The translations under genes and the position numbers were made by a program. From a virus: a stretch of DNA of 64,000 nt. Below the pieces are notes generated by a model that saw only the letters and a program-made list of their open reading frames with translations, searched no databases and was not told the origin of the DNA. Each line of letters begins with the position of its first letter. Position 1 is the stretch's first letter. Of this stretch, positions 1 to 13,100 are shown in pieces. The stretch spans positions 1 to 64,000 of IMG/VR virus record IMGVR_UViG_3300021365_000008. One strand, written 5' to 3'.

Positions 1-1
1 A

Positions 2-2659
2 GATTTGCTTTTGGATGACTCAGTTGCTGGTGCAGCAGCAGCATACTTTACAGCAGAAAGCGGTAAAGGAGTAGAAGGCTATGTAGACTTTGACTTGAAT
101 ACTCCGAACCCAAGTCCTGAGCAAATTCAACAAGTTCTTAATGGCACATACGCTGTAGTAGCTTCTGGTGGCACAGTGTCTAAATCGATGGCGCAAGACC
201 CAGAGAGGATGGCTGCTAATTATAATCAGTACAGCTCAGCGATGCCTAAGATGCAAGAGTTTGCACAACAGGCTGTACCGTCAGTTTCAGCATCACAATC
301 TGCAGCGCTACCTCAGGAACAACAACCTGTGGGGGGAGAAGCTGTTGCGCAACCTGCTTTAGCGCCTACCGCAATGAATCCTTCTGGTGGTGATTTAAAT
401 TATCACAACGCTGCACAAGTAGGCGATGCACAAGTAGTACCAGGCACGAACATTTTGTACGCGCAAAACGAGCATGGTGACTATAATGTAATAATGCCGG
501 ATAATAATAGACGTGCTGCTTTCTCAATCGAAAGTGGCATGAAAGCCGGGGACGGTAGTATGGGTTTCTTTGGAGGCAAATATGTTATTCGCGCTGAAGA
601 TTTTGATGGTCCTGAAAGCATACAGGCTGCAATAAGAAGTAATCGCAGCATACCGTATGTAGAGCGTGTGGATGGTCAGATGACTGACGGGGATAAGTCG
701 AACTTTTTGGCGTTACCCATAACAGATCCTACATCGTTTAAGATGCAGCAGACAGAAGATGCTGCAGCTGTGGCAAATGCATATGGCATGAAGAGCGGCA
801 TGGAGATGGGTATGTCGGAGGTCATCGATTTGGTAGCAGAACAAAGAGGCATTCAACCTATAAAGAAGGATTCAAAGCGTATGATGGGCGATATGGGTAA
901 GTCATATACTTACACGGTCAATAACCCTCAAGATGAACAGCGTTATAATGCAGAGATGAATGCTATACGCGCGGAAGTTGCTAGTAATCCTGGATCATAT
1001 GTTTTTACTAAGGACGGCGAGCAGCACGTTGGTGTAGGCGGTTACAGTCCGTTTAGTGACTATGTTTCATACAAGCGACAAGATCCTGAGTTTCAAACTA
1101 GTTGGCAAAATCGCAGTCAAACTTGGGGACTGGGCGGTCAGTTTGCCATGCCTGGCGGTTATATAGCTAGTGCGCGACAAGCTGCTGTAATGCGCGGTTC
1201 AACAGCGCTAGGCACTGGTCTTGGAGATGATGCTATAAGGGCAATTGAAAGAGGAGATGATATCGCTCAAATAGCTGCGGCAGATGTCCCAAAAGCTCTA
1301 CCTAAAGGTACCCTAGCTTTACCTCCGGCAAGCCCTAAAGCCGGACCCGCTGTTAAGGGGGTAAAGGGTATGAAGTTTAAGCCTGGTACTGGAGCTGCAG
1401 GCGAACCGGTAACATATATACCTGCAAATAACGCCGCAGGTAAGGCAACACAGTTAGCTCCCAAAACTGCAGCAGGAGTAAATCCCGGACAACAAGCAGC
1501 TGCTAGTGTTTTAGATGATGCCGCAGCAGCAGGTGTTCCTGCCAAGGGTGTCGCAAAACCAGGAGATTTATTGCCTGTAGCTCAACGGGGTAATGTCAGC
1601 ATTATGCGTCCAACACAGGGCACTAATGCACTGACGTTGCAAGGACAGCAAGGGCAAAAGGGGTTACAGTTAGTTCCTAATCAAGGTCTAGCAGCTCAAC
1701 GTGCAGCGCTTGCAGATGACAGCATGACGTTCGGCCAGTACATGAAAAATGCTGGTAAGAATATGCTATCTGGTCAAAGCGGAATCAATATGGCTAATAT
1801 GACTGGAGCTGCCATGCAAGGCGCTATGGCATATGATCCACAGTATGACCCGCGTGTATTGCAGCAAGAGCAGGGTATGATACCTGAAATGGCACAAGAC
1901 GTAATAGATACACCTGAGCAGGGTACTGGCACTGGAGAAGGGAGCGATAAAGGTGCAGGACCAGATAAATCTATTGAACAGCCGGTAGCAGGTTCAGAAA
2001 CACCGCTATCAGATATAGAGGCCGGTGATGCAGATAAGTACAACATTAACATGCCAAATATGTCGCCGCTGATGGCAGTACCGGCATTAGCAAGTTTAGC
2101 AAGTGTAGGCATACAACGACGTGCATTAGATAATATGCAGGGACCACGACGCCCTATAACAAATGAAATACCCGCATTTGAATATCGGAGTAATGTAGGT
2201 CAGCAGTTACAAGACTTGACGGAATCTACACGAGCAGCAGGCACGGGTACGAATTTGCAAGGCTCACAACAGGCAGCTCTACGCACTCAGCTAGGAGCAC
2301 AGCAAGGAAAACAACAAGCACGTATACTTCAGCAGGATGCGTTGATGCGGCAAAATGCTAAGAATCAATATGATCGACTTGCGTTTGCTGCTCAGAGCAT
2401 GAACAATACCCTGCGTAACAAATATCTTGAAGACAGTACTAACTTTGATAACCAGAAAGAGATGTTGGAAGCACAGGTGCGCCAACAGCCTTTGAATGTG
2501 TTGTCTAGTACTGCACAAGACTACTTGAAGAATATTTATGCGCCATACCAGACCGCTGTACTGGAAGGCGTAGGGCGGCAGTTTGATACAACAGCACCAT
2601 TAGACCAAATGTACAATCAGGTCATTCAGCAAGAAATAAATGAACAACAAAACCCGTAA
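2..2659 (+). CDS. Large Ala/Gln/Gly-rich virion-associated protein, partial at 5' end
   Basis: The reading frame is open to the left edge of the window, so the true start lies outside; the TTG at position 5 is not a convincing start. The visible 885 residues are rich in Ala, Gln and Gly. The middle section (about residues 400-620) is low complexity, with many Pro/Ala/Gly stretches. The last 150 residues are Gln-rich and predicted helical, resembling a coiled coil. No enzyme motif was recognised. The stop overlaps the next start by one base (TAATG), and the next gene couples in turn to the giant polymerase-type gene. In crAss-like phages the genes beside the virion RNA polymerase encode capsid cargo proteins ejected with the DNA. 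That role is inferred here from position and composition only. Confidence 0.6.
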   Translation, partial: DLLLDDSVAGAAAAYFTAESGKGVEGYVDFDLNTPNPSPEQIQQVLNGTYAVVASGGTVSKSMAQDPERMAANYNQYSSAMPKMQEFAQQAVPSVSASQSAALPQEQQPVGGEAVAQPALAPTAMNPSGGDLNYHNAAQVGDAQVVPGTNILYAQNEHGDYNVIMPDNNRRAAFSIESGMKAGDGSMGFFGGKYVIRAEDFDGPESIQAAIRSNRSIPYVERVDGQMTDGDKSNFLALPITDPTSFKMQQTEDAAAVANAYGMKSGMEMGMSEVIDLVAEQRGIQPIKKDSKRMMGDMGKSYTYTVNNPQDEQRYNAEMNAIRAEVASNPGSYVFTKDGEQHVGVGGYSPFSDYVSYKRQDPEFQTSWQNRSQTWGLGGQFAMPGGYIASARQAAVMRGSTALGTGLGDDAIRAIERGDDIAQIAAADVPKALPKGTLALPPASPKAGPAVKGVKGMKFKPGTGAAGEPVTYIPANNAAGKATQLAPKTAAGVNPGQQAAASVLDDAAAAGVPAKGVAKPGDLLPVAQRGNVSIMRPTQGTNALTLQGQQGQKGLQLVPNQGLAAQRAALADDSMTFGQYMKNAGKNMLSGQSGINMANMTGAAMQGAMAYDPQYDPRVLQQEQGMIPEMAQDVIDTPEQGTGTGEGSDKGAGPDKSIEQPVAGSETPLSDIEAGDADKYNINMPNMSPLMAVPALASLASVGIQRRALDNMQGPRRPITNEIPAFEYRSNVGQQLQDLTESTRAAGTGTNLQGSQQAALRTQLGAQQGKQQARILQQDALMRQNAKNQYDRLAFAAQSMNNTLRNKYLEDSTNFDNQKEMLEAQVRQQPLNVLSSTAQDYLKNIYAPYQTAVLEGVGRQFDTTAPLDQMYNQVIQQEINEQQNP

Positions 2660-4167
2660 TGGCAATTAAACTACCACAACAGTTGAACTTTGTGGAGTAC
2701 AAACCATCTATGGTCGGTATTCCTACACAGGCTGTAGCGCGTCTGTATGATCGGTTGGATGCTCAGGCACTGCGTACTGAAGCATCAGCAAATAAGATGC
2801 AACAAGTGTTAGCACATCAAATGACTAATGCTGCTGACGGGGATAAAGCGTTCTTGCAAGACTTGTACAATAAAGTTGATAACGTATTTGAAACGGCAAA
2901 AAAAGAAAACAATTTGCCAGGGCATGCACGACAGGTGCGTAATTTAGTAGGGGATATCTTGAAAGACCCTACGTATGCTGCGGTTATGGATAATGGCAAG
3001 CGTAGTGTAGAGGCACAAAAGCGTTACGATCAGCTGGTGATGCAGTATGGTGCAGAAAACGTAGTCAATGCTGGTGATGACCGTGAGAACTTTAGTACGG
3101 TAGGACAGGATGGTCAAATGCGGCAGTTCCGTAGCAATCCGCAAAAGCGCCCTGACTATTTGCGGGGTATGGATCAAGTTTTCAAAGCCGGTGCAGATAT
3201 TGTACGAAGTGAAGCAGACTTGGAAAAGTATGTATATGATGACCCTGAAAGTGAAACGGGCTTTGGTGCATTGATGGCATATCGCAATACGCAAACAGGT
3301 CGTATACATGCTAATGATTTATCGCGTCAAATGTTTGAAGCACCGTTTGAGCGATTGCGTCAAGACCAACAAGTAGAGGTTATGGGACGGCTAAATGATG
3401 AGCTATATAATGCTGGATTACGTTATATCCGCACACAAAAGACAGGTACGACTGATGCAAGAGCTAAAGAGCTGCAGGGTAAAGGATTCCAAACTAGCGG
3501 TCAGGGAAGTTTGACTTTAACCGATGGCACTGATGCAGCTGATGGCGTAGTTATGGTGTACGATGACACGCTGAAAAATAGTCGGTTGGATACACAGCTT
3601 CGTAACTTATTTGCATACGACCGTACGATTCCATTTTATATCGCAAGTAATGAAGGTACATTAGAACGTAAGGCTGAGACTGGTATCGGTTCTGAGCAAA
3701 TAAAAGACGTGCGTCTAACTAGTGGTGTAGGACCTAATGGACTGCCATTGGCTATGGTAGAATATAATGTTGGTGGCAAAAACTCCAATACACAGCAAGG
3801 CTACGTAGAAATTCCACGTGAAGATTTGCCAAATATCATTTCTGAAATGCAAGGCGATGCGATGTATCAGTTACAAAACGAAACAAGCCGTGTTTCATTA
3901 GGTGGAATCGCTAAAGGTATTACTAATATTTATGAGCCTAACATAAATGATTGGATGAAGAAAAACGCAACGGACAAGCCGTATATTAGTCCCAACACTG
4001 GTATACGTGTAAACTACAAGGATGGCCAATACCACTTACTTGATAATGAGTCTGGTAAGCACATACTTGATAGACGTTCTCAGCAGCCAGTTATAATCAG
4101 TGCTGAGCGGTCTGGTGATTTACGAGAAATTATAGGATTATCAATCATTGGTATGCAAAATGTCTGA
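2659..4167 (+). CDS. Virion-associated (putative ejected cargo) protein, function unknown
   Basis: A 502-residue protein starting at the ATG inside the TAATG junction with the upstream gene. Its N-terminal third (residues 25-110) is helical and charged. The middle and C-terminal parts look mixed alpha/beta, with several short Gly-rich turns. No signal peptide, membrane segment or catalytic motif was seen. Its stop overlaps the start of the giant gene by eight bases (ATGTCTGA), so the three genes are probably translated as one coupled unit. I do not recognise the family. Its place between an Ala/Gln-rich protein and the polymerase-like giant suggests another internal virion protein, which is inference. 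Confidence 0.6.
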   Translation: MAIKLPQQLNFVEYKPSMVGIPTQAVARLYDRLDAQALRTEASANKMQQVLAHQMTNAADGDKAFLQDLYNKVDNVFETAKKENNLPGHARQVRNLVGDILKDPTYAAVMDNGKRSVEAQKRYDQLVMQYGAENVVNAGDDRENFSTVGQDGQMRQFRSNPQKRPDYLRGMDQVFKAGADIVRSEADLEKYVYDDPESETGFGALMAYRNTQTGRIHANDLSRQMFEAPFERLRQDQQVEVMGRLNDELYNAGLRYIRTQKTGTTDARAKELQGKGFQTSGQGSLTLTDGTDAADGVVMVYDDTLKNSRLDTQLRNLFAYDRTIPFYIASNEGTLERKAETGIGSEQIKDVRLTSGVGPNGLPLAMVEYNVGGKNSNTQQGYVEIPREDLPNIISEMQGDAMYQLQNETSRVSLGGIAKGITNIYEPNINDWMKKNATDKPYISPNTGIRVNYKDGQYHLLDNESGKHILDRRSQQPVIISAERSGDLREIIGLSIIGMQNV

Positions 4168-7100
4168 CGAAAATAACAACTTAGTTAATCTGGGAGATTT
4201 AGGGTCAGCTAGCCCAGATGATTTGCGAGAGGCTTTGCGAGGCCAACCGGACACTGTTAAAGGTGAACCAAAGGAGGATGTGCCGGCGGAAGATAACTCC
4301 CAGCGTTACTTAGATCTTGGGGCGTTTAATGACAATCTCGTCATGGATGGGGATGAGATGAAATTCATCAATCCTTACAGCCCTGACTTTAATTTCGATT
4401 TAGACCAGTTTGAAACTAAGCGTCGTCGTGTTAGCGAGGGCAGTATGCTTAGTGGCATACTAAATGGCGTTGAAGGCCTAGAAGAAAACTTCCAATATAC
4501 CGGTATTGACTCGGTAGTCAATAGAAGCCAGGAAGCTCAAGGTGTCGTCAACAAAATGAAGAATGGCTTCACACAGTTAATTACTGATACAAGCTTAAAT
4601 GTAGCGCAAGGTTTTACATCATTGTTGTATGGAGTACCGAGTGCTATTGTAAATGGTGATTTGACAAAACTGTACGATAACGCTGTGGCTAATTCGTTAG
4701 ATAAGGGTACAGAATTTTTGGATGAGTTTTATAAAATTAAACGCGGAGGGAATCAAAGCACTGGACAAAAAGCAGCGAATTTCATTTTTGATGACATTTT
4801 TGGAGCTGCCAGTTTTGTTATGGGAGCGATCGCTACTGAGCTAGCATTTACTGCTATTAGTACTGCGACATTTGGAGCCGCAGCACCAGCACAAGTAGCA
4901 GTTACTGGAGGTCTGGTTGCCCGAGGAACACGTCTAGCCAATAAAGCTTTGAATGGCGGAAAGTGGTTGATGAGCGGTGGCATGATTGACGACGCCTTGA
5001 AGGGTGCGTCACAGCTTAGTCAGATGGCTACTCGTCAAGCAGCTGGTCAAGCATTGCGTAATGCGGGTAAAGCGATTGCAACACCACAAGCATTGCACAC
5101 GAGTATGCGCGTAGGTCGACAGCTTATTACCGGTGCATCAATGGAGGCGGGTATGGAAGCTCGGCATATGCTTAACACAGCGGTAGAGGACCATAAGCAC
5201 CAATATGAAGAGTTATATGGCCAAGGCAGTTTCACCGAGCAGATGGGAGAAGACTTCCGTCAAGAAATTAGTGGATACGGAGACCAAGTATTTGGTTTGA
5301 ATATGGCGTTAGTCGGTGGCTCAAACATGTTGATGTTCCCTAAGTTGTTTGGCGTAGGGTTGGGTAAAGGTATGCGTAATACTAAATTACTCGATACTAG
5401 TACGTTATCAGCAAAGGCACAAAAACGATTAGCTAAGAATCTTGGTGTTGAAGTCGGAAATCTACCAAAGTTTGTAGATGCTGCTCAAGGCAATACGTTC
5501 GGTCGCATTGTAGGGCGAGGGGGCGAACTGGGTCGGATTACTGCAGCCAACACAAAAAATGCTCTCTACGAAGGTTTTGTAGAGGAAGGTGGACAAGGTG
5601 CTATTAGTCGTACTGCAGAGGACTACATATCTAAAAAGTATGATCCTCGTGGCTTGCAGAAGACTGCAAACTTTGCAGAAAGTTTTTTGGAAGGGTTGGC
5701 AGGCAGCTATGGTACCGGTGAAGGATTTAAGGAAATTGGTCTTGGTATGTTGCTTGCGTTTACGGGTGTTCCTATGTACGTCCGTAGTAAGAATGCCGAG
5801 GGCAAGGCTAGCTGGAATCTGCAGATGATGGGTGGATTTGCCGATCAACGCGCTCAATTGTTAGCACGTGACAAGCAAGTTCAAAGTATCATTAATCTGT
5901 CTGAGCGTAATGGTGATGTAAACGGTATCCTAAAGGCAGAGATTGAAAATATGAATCGCCAGAATGTTCTATCGCGAGAGCAAGAGATAGCTGCAGGTCA
6001 AGGCGACTTCAAACGTGCAAAGGATATTGAGTCTGACATGATATTCAGTCATGCTGCGTCAAAGATTTTGACTGGACGTTATGAACAATCGCTTGGGGAA
6101 GCGCGTCAGATACTGGATGAGATGTCTGAGGATGAATTCCGCGAACAGCTTGGACCGGAAGGCAAGAATATGACAGACGAAGAAGTGCGTCAGCATAAGA
6201 CAAAAGCCTACGATACATATAAGGGTCGTATGGAACGCGCACGATTGGCATATGAGCAAGCACGTGAAGTATACCGAGGTACTGATCCAGATGTGTATAC
6301 AGGTGTGGCTAATATGCTGTACAACGCTGAAGAGTTAGATGCTAGAGAAAAGCGTGTGGCGGAAAAGATGGCTGAGCAAATCGAAGGGTTTACTCCAGGT
6401 CAGGTGCTTGATGTAATGCGAGCACAAGCCGAATTAGGTTTATCGGATAAAGAGGTAGCTCTGTTAGCCGAGAAATCTCAACGCTTGCAGGAGTTAAACA
6501 ACGTCGACCTTCCGCGAATAGAACAAAATATTATTACGGCAGAAGCAGCAGCTGAAGCTAAAGCTGAACGTGCGCGTGAACAGGCGCAAATAGAAGAAGA
6601 GATTGCGCAAATAAAGAAAGCAAAAGAAACGCAGAATAATGTTGATCGCAATAAGTACACGTTTGACCCGGTTTTCTTAGAAGACTTGCGGCAGTTACAT
6701 GATGTAAAGTCTGCACAACAAGGCAGTACATACCGTGGGGAGGATATTCAGCGTATGTATGATGACTTAGTAAACATTGCCGCAGACCGTATGAAGGTCA
6801 TTGAAGCATACAATGACTTTATTAAGCCTGGAGGTGTACAACGTTTTGAAGACAGGATGCGCGGCTCTATTGAGCGTCTTGCACAATTGTCACCGGAAGA
6901 AAAGTTGGCACAAATGCAGGCGGAAGCTGATGAAGCAGACCGTAAAGCATTTGAAGAAGAAACAAATACAGCAGAAAAACCTGCTGGCGAACAACAAAGT
7001 ACAATTGTTGAAGAAGAGGATGATGACTTTGAAGATCCAGGTATAGACGCGCAAGATGATTATGGCGTTGTTAGCGAAGAAAGCTTGCAGGATGGTAGCA

Positions 7101-10100
7101 ATATGGGTTTCCCAGAAATGGAGACAGATGACTATCAAGCGATCAATGACCCAGCAGAAGAAAACGCAGATAATACTACTGCAGTAAAGCCTGCTGTACA
7201 GGAAGAAGCCCCAAACAGCACAGAGCAACCTCCTGTAGCGCCACCACCTGGACCACCGGCTACACCACCTACACGTGTAGTAGGAAATACTGCTCGGGGT
7301 TCTGCACCATTGAATTTGGTTAACCCTCGTAATGGCACACCAAACATGGTTGCTAAGGGTAAGGAAGGTATAGCAGCGGCGATATTCGAGAATAACATAA
7401 AGGAAGGCACTGAGCTACGAGTACGTTTACTTAATGGATCGACGGCAAACGGTTCATCGTATCAAATCGAAACGATGGATGGCGATGTAATTGCTCAGTA
7501 CTCTGGGCGCAAAAAAGGTGAGGTATTGCCACAGGGTATGTACGAGGCTTTGTTGTTGAATAACGGAGCAGTCACTATTACTGTTAGTGAAATACAGTAT
7601 AAGAATACTCGCGGTGGAGAGCGTGTGCGTTATACTACTCGTGAAGGTCAGCAAAAAGAAGAACTGACACGTGAGCAACGCATGCTGAAAAACGTTTTGC
7701 CGGATATGCAAAACGATATTGTTGGTTACGCTATAATGGGGGACGAGGCTCTTCTGAAAATTGGAGGACTTGAAGTACCACGAGGCAACTATCGATTGTC
7801 ACCGGACGCTCGATTCTCAGGTAATACTTATGTATTTACTAAAGATGCGCGTGATGGCGGAGTTGCGTATCACAATGTGCAGATGGAGACGTTTGGCGCT
7901 AAGCGGGCTAAACAAATCATGTACTTGATTGATGCTTGGCATGATTATGTATATAGCGGAGGTGTAGTTTCTCCTGGTAGCGAGGCAATGTGGAAGGAGT
8001 TTATAGATAAAGCAGAAATAAATCTAGAGGATGGTTGGGAAGTAAACACAAAAAAAATGGCTTCTCGCTTGCAAGCCATGATACCAAGTAATGGTAAAGA
8101 CAAGCAAAAGAAAGTGTTAGATCAGGCAGCAGCGAACGGGGTAGAAATGCAACCTTTGATTAGCATATTGCCAAATGCTGCTAAAGGTACCATAGAGATT
8201 TGGGTACAAGACCAGAAAATGGCACCGATTCAAAGTCACAAAGATTCAAATCCAAATAGTCAAGATTATGTGCAGGTGCAAAATATACTTGCTAATACAC
8301 GCATAAATGTTGATAAGGGTGGTGATGTAACTGTCTTACCAAATGGGGATGGTACGTTTGATGTATATGAGCCGGATGCGTTAATTCAAGAGTTTGGGGC
8401 ATTCGGTAATCGTATGCCTACGGTGATAAATGGCAAAGTGTATAATGCTAATCCAACGGACTTAGTGTACACATTCGAAGCACCGGTAGAAGTGCCAAGA
8501 GGGGAGCCTACTGTAGAGAATGAGCGCAGCAATGAACCGGTCAAGGGAGCAGACCCCATTGACTATGATGTGAGTCAGATTGATTTAGGCGATATATCGT
8601 TTTTACCAAATGAAGTAGACGAGACTGCTAAAGACCCAATGGATCGGGCAGGCAGCTACTATGAAATACCTGGTCTCACAGCGCGTGAAGTACGCGATGG
8701 TGTAAACTTTAGTGCTGGCATTATGAGTCGCGCTATGATGCAGCATATGCGTACTAAAGACCGTAAGAAAAATGTAACTGTACGGTATTTACGTGAGCGA
8801 TTAAAGCGCACCCTAGAAGCACAGCGCAACGCATTTCGCATGCAACCGCAAAGTGCTACGCGTGATGCTATAATTGCTGCACATGATTCTTGGTTAGACG
8901 AAACAGTATTCAATCGACTGGTTGATATGTCGTTAATCGAGATGATGCGGCAGACAAAAGATATTGTTGAGTTGCGTCGTGGCAACTTGCAAAACATATT
9001 TGATAGGTTGACTGACCCGCAATATGATGCAGCCCAAGCAGACGATGCTGATGCTGCAGAACGTGTGGAAAATCCATTAGCGGCATTTGACGATAACGCA
9101 GCATTTGGTGTAGACCCCAAGAGCACGTTACGTCTTGAAGCAAAACTCGTATTGCTGTCGTTAAAGCACAATCCAAAGTCAGGCTTGATTACACCAGAGA
9201 CGTTTGGTCTGGCGGGTCCACGGTTTATGAATCATGCAGACTTGATGGAGAAGCTCAATGCTGCTACAGTAGGAGTAACTCCAAGTTGGAATAAGGTAGA
9301 AGAAACGTTGCAACGTAAAGTGACAACGTATCCTGAGTTCCAAACTGTATTAGATGCTTTGAGTGATGAAGCTGCGTTAGCGGATTTACCGCAAGAGTTG
9401 CGAGATAATGAAAAGGTGCGTAATAATACACGCAACCTGCAAGACATGATTCGCAACCAGTTTACGACTTATGCTAGTAAGGTGCGCACAACTCGTGAGT
9501 CTTTGCGCATTCGCCGTCAGGTAGAGAACGAAGATCGTATTCTGCGAGAAGCCGATATTGAGATATACAACTCGAACCAGCGTAATATGCGGGAGCATAC
9601 TCGTAAGGATATGCGTTCTGTATTGGTTAGTAATGGGTTCTTTACCCTTTCCGGAGAAATAGTACCGGCAAAGTTCCAAGGGTTAGTGGACCAGATGGAC
9701 AAGATTGCGGAAGCTCCAAGCGCTAACCGTGTGCCAGCTTTAGCTATGTTGTTAAACATGGAGCTGGGTATAGATATTCCATTGGCTGCAATTAGCAGCA
9801 CGAACCAAACTGTAGATCGTAAAGGCAAGCCTGTATTTGCAGATATCGAGGAGGGTTTGGGCAATCCTGTAGCAAATCAAGGGGCGTACGGTAAACTGTA
9901 CCGCAGCTTGAAAGCTGTAGCTAAGCGCGAAATGGGCTTAGAAGACTTTATGTCTGATCGCTCTAAAGTAGGTGGTGCAGATGTAATAGACTTCTTTGTA
10001 TCACTGGCTGACTATCGAGAAAACTTTATTCAGAACAGCAGTAAGGACGGTGATGGCAAAATACTGTGGCAATACAGTGCGCCTAAGCTGTTGCATCAGA

Positions 10101-13100
10101 TGTTCGATGATGTAGTGTATGGTACTCGTGGCGACTTATTGCGGGGACGAGTAGAGCGGATGATTGACAAGTCTACTGTAGAGCAGGAAGACTATCGGCG
10201 TGACTTGCAAATCACGTACCTGAGTGGAATTAAGCAGGAGAACGAGGGGATGGAGCGAGACTTCCATGATATGGAAGACGGTGATTTGGCTTTGGCTAAA
10301 CTAGCGTTGTATGGCAATCGTGGTAAGACAAGTGTACGAGGAACCATGCAGTTGAGTGCATTCCTGATGCCTACGCTTGCTGATAAACATACTATGCCAA
10401 TAGTTAAGCTGCCGGCATTGCGATTTGGTGGCGACTTAAAGTTTGTAGCCAATGCTGCTGTACTTGAAAAGCAGCTTAAGGATATAACTGTAAGCGATGT
10501 GATTAATGACATCAACATTGCATACGGTAAGACGGTTCGTCCGGCAGTTCAAAAAGAAATTGACCGGATGAAGCGTCTGTATCGTGGCGACTACGAAGGC
10601 ATGACGGAAGCGCAACGTAATGGCTATGCGTTTGTTATGATGCCGGCACTCAATGGTCTTGCAACAGAACTGAAGAACCGCAAGATTACACCTGTAGAAT
10701 TTGAGAAGCGGGCACATAAAGAAGCAGCGAAGGTGTTTGAGCGGTCTGTAAGTCAGGACATGCAAAGCTTGTTAGAGGGAACGTCGAGTGTTGCATACAA
10801 TGCTATGGCGGACGGTACTCTAGGTGCAATTAAACTGTTTAATATCAACCGTAGTAAGTTCCAATTCTTACGCGATCACTTAGGTATAGCGAAAGGGGAG
10901 ACAGCATCCGCAGAGATGGTGAAGTTGGCATTCTTAGGATTTGTAGCTAAGTACGCTATGGATAGTATGGCTGTACGCACTGGCTTGGTGATGGATATGT
11001 TGGGTGACCCTGCAGTATTTATTAAAACAGATAAGGCAGGTAATGTGAAAGTCGCAAAGACTGCTACCAATATGGGTAAGCGTTTTGCGTCATTGATTGC
11101 CCCCGGTAATGCTATACCCTATGTAGAGTGGGCTATTGATGCAAATACTCGTGCGAACAACCATATGGTACGCACCCTTGTGATTCCTGCACGTACTGTA
11201 GATAAAGCATCGCATTACGATTACTTAAAGAAGCTGGGTCAGACGCCTGATCAGCTGGCGATGCAAGAAGGGTACGACAGTGCTGACGCTGCCGAGTACA
11301 CAACTGTACAGGAACATTTATCCATACTCTATGCGCAAGGTAAGATTAGCCGCAGCGAGATGATGGGTCTTATAAATAAGATTGAAGCCGGCAAAGACAT
11401 AGACCCCTCGGAGGTATTGGCTTACTTCCAACCTATGAAGCCAGTTACAACTGGTCGTGTAGGTGACCATACCTTGTACGTAAAGTCAGCATCATTCCCA
11501 TTGCTACCACAGTTTACACGTGGTACGGAGTTGGATAAGCTGCGGGTATTTATGGAGGACGAAAAGATTAACCGTGCAGCTTACGATAGTGCGGTTAAGC
11601 TTGGTAACAAGTGGGCTGAAGTAGACAGCGAAACCGCAACTGCAGATCAGCGTATGATCTCTGTTCACGAAGGAAATAAGGTTATAACACCCGAAGGATT
11701 AGAAGACCGTGTTATTGAGTACGACAGGAAGTTTATGCGTATTCAGCAAGAAGTACCAGTTAGTGGCTATAAAGAGAAAGTACACGGATCGCAGGTAGCA
11801 AAGTTGGTTTTGGTCAATTTGAATAACGCTGACTTTGCGTTGGATGGTGCGCCTATGAAAGGAAGCGCGTTGTATGAGGAGTACATCAATGCGCGTAAGA
11901 TAGAGCTGGAGGCGCGAAAGGAATTATTTGCGCAGAAGTACGGCATGCAAAATGTGCGTGGCCAGTACGTGCATACTGATGCAAGTCGTGCCAAGTTTGC
12001 TGAGCGTATGTTAGAGGAAGCTATTACACGTGGCTATGACGTTAACGAATTAGCATACTTGCATTACAACACAGAGCTTGGTGAATTTACTACGCCAATT
12101 GTTGCTAGTCCAAGCCAAGAGCGTCTTGAGAATCTGATAAAGGCAATTATATTCAAAGAAGTATATGAGCCTATGATACCAGGTTATTCTGGTCCTATTC
12201 GTCCAGAAGTAGGGTTAGGAGTTGTTGACAACGACTTGTTGAATCGCAACGACGTGGTATGGGTTGTCAAGAATGGAAAGCGTTTATTTAATGGTAAACT
12301 GCAAGTCGCCAAAGATGGCAACCCAGACCAGAGTTTATTGCCATGGAAATACAAAGTCAAGCTAAAGCAGTTCTTGACTGATGGCAACCTTGACCTAGAT
12401 AAGCTGGGAGATAAGTTCCCGGAAGAGCTGCTGCGTACGTTTGCATATCGTATTCCTGGTCAGCGTAAAAGTTCTTCGGCGGCATTTGAAATCGTTGGGT
12501 TCTTACCGGAATCTATGGGCGATACACTGATTGTACCAGAAGAGTTGGTTGGTCGTATCGGGCAAGACTATGATATCGATAAGATGTTTGGCTTGCTGTG
12601 GAGTATAGAGGATAAAGGGGGTAAGATTGAAATTATTAGGGACGTAAAAACCTCTCGAACTGCAGAAAAGACTAGTAGTGTAAGAGACCCAAAGCGTGTT
12701 GTAGCAGCAGCGCGTAATCGTATGTTAGACATCTACTATGCGTCTATGACTAGTCGTGATGAGGCTGTTCAGCAGGCTATACATGCACCAGTTACTGATG
12801 GGTATGGGGAACAGCTTGCAGACATTCTAGATCCTGTATCAGAGAATGTAGGAATGCCTATGAGTGATGCGTACAATGCGGGTAAAGCAAAAGCAGCTCG
12901 TAGTGCTAAGCGTACCATTGGTGTTATGGCAGTGCATAACGTGTTTCATTCGCAGTTGCAGCAGATGTTGTCACTTGTCAAGAAGGGAATACCTATTCAA
13001 GGAGGCGGGTACGTTGAGATACTTGATGAAAATGGAAAGCGTATACCACGTAGCGGTCTAGGGTCGGCTGAAATAACTGATAAGTCATTTGTAAATAAGT

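Noticed and set aside
8659-9176. Long minus-strand frames (up to 170 codons) inside the giant gene
   Set aside because: They lie fully antisense to a conserved-looking frame, have Ser/Arg/Cys-rich shadow composition and no start context; the same holds for the other antisense frames across 4-19 kb and 42-63 kb.
12566-12580. DYDID as a mere calcium-loop coincidence
   Set aside because: Not accepted as the main reading, because the flanking GFLPESMGD and preceding FPLLPQ segments match the layout I know from phage polymerase-type giants; still unproven without structure comparison.
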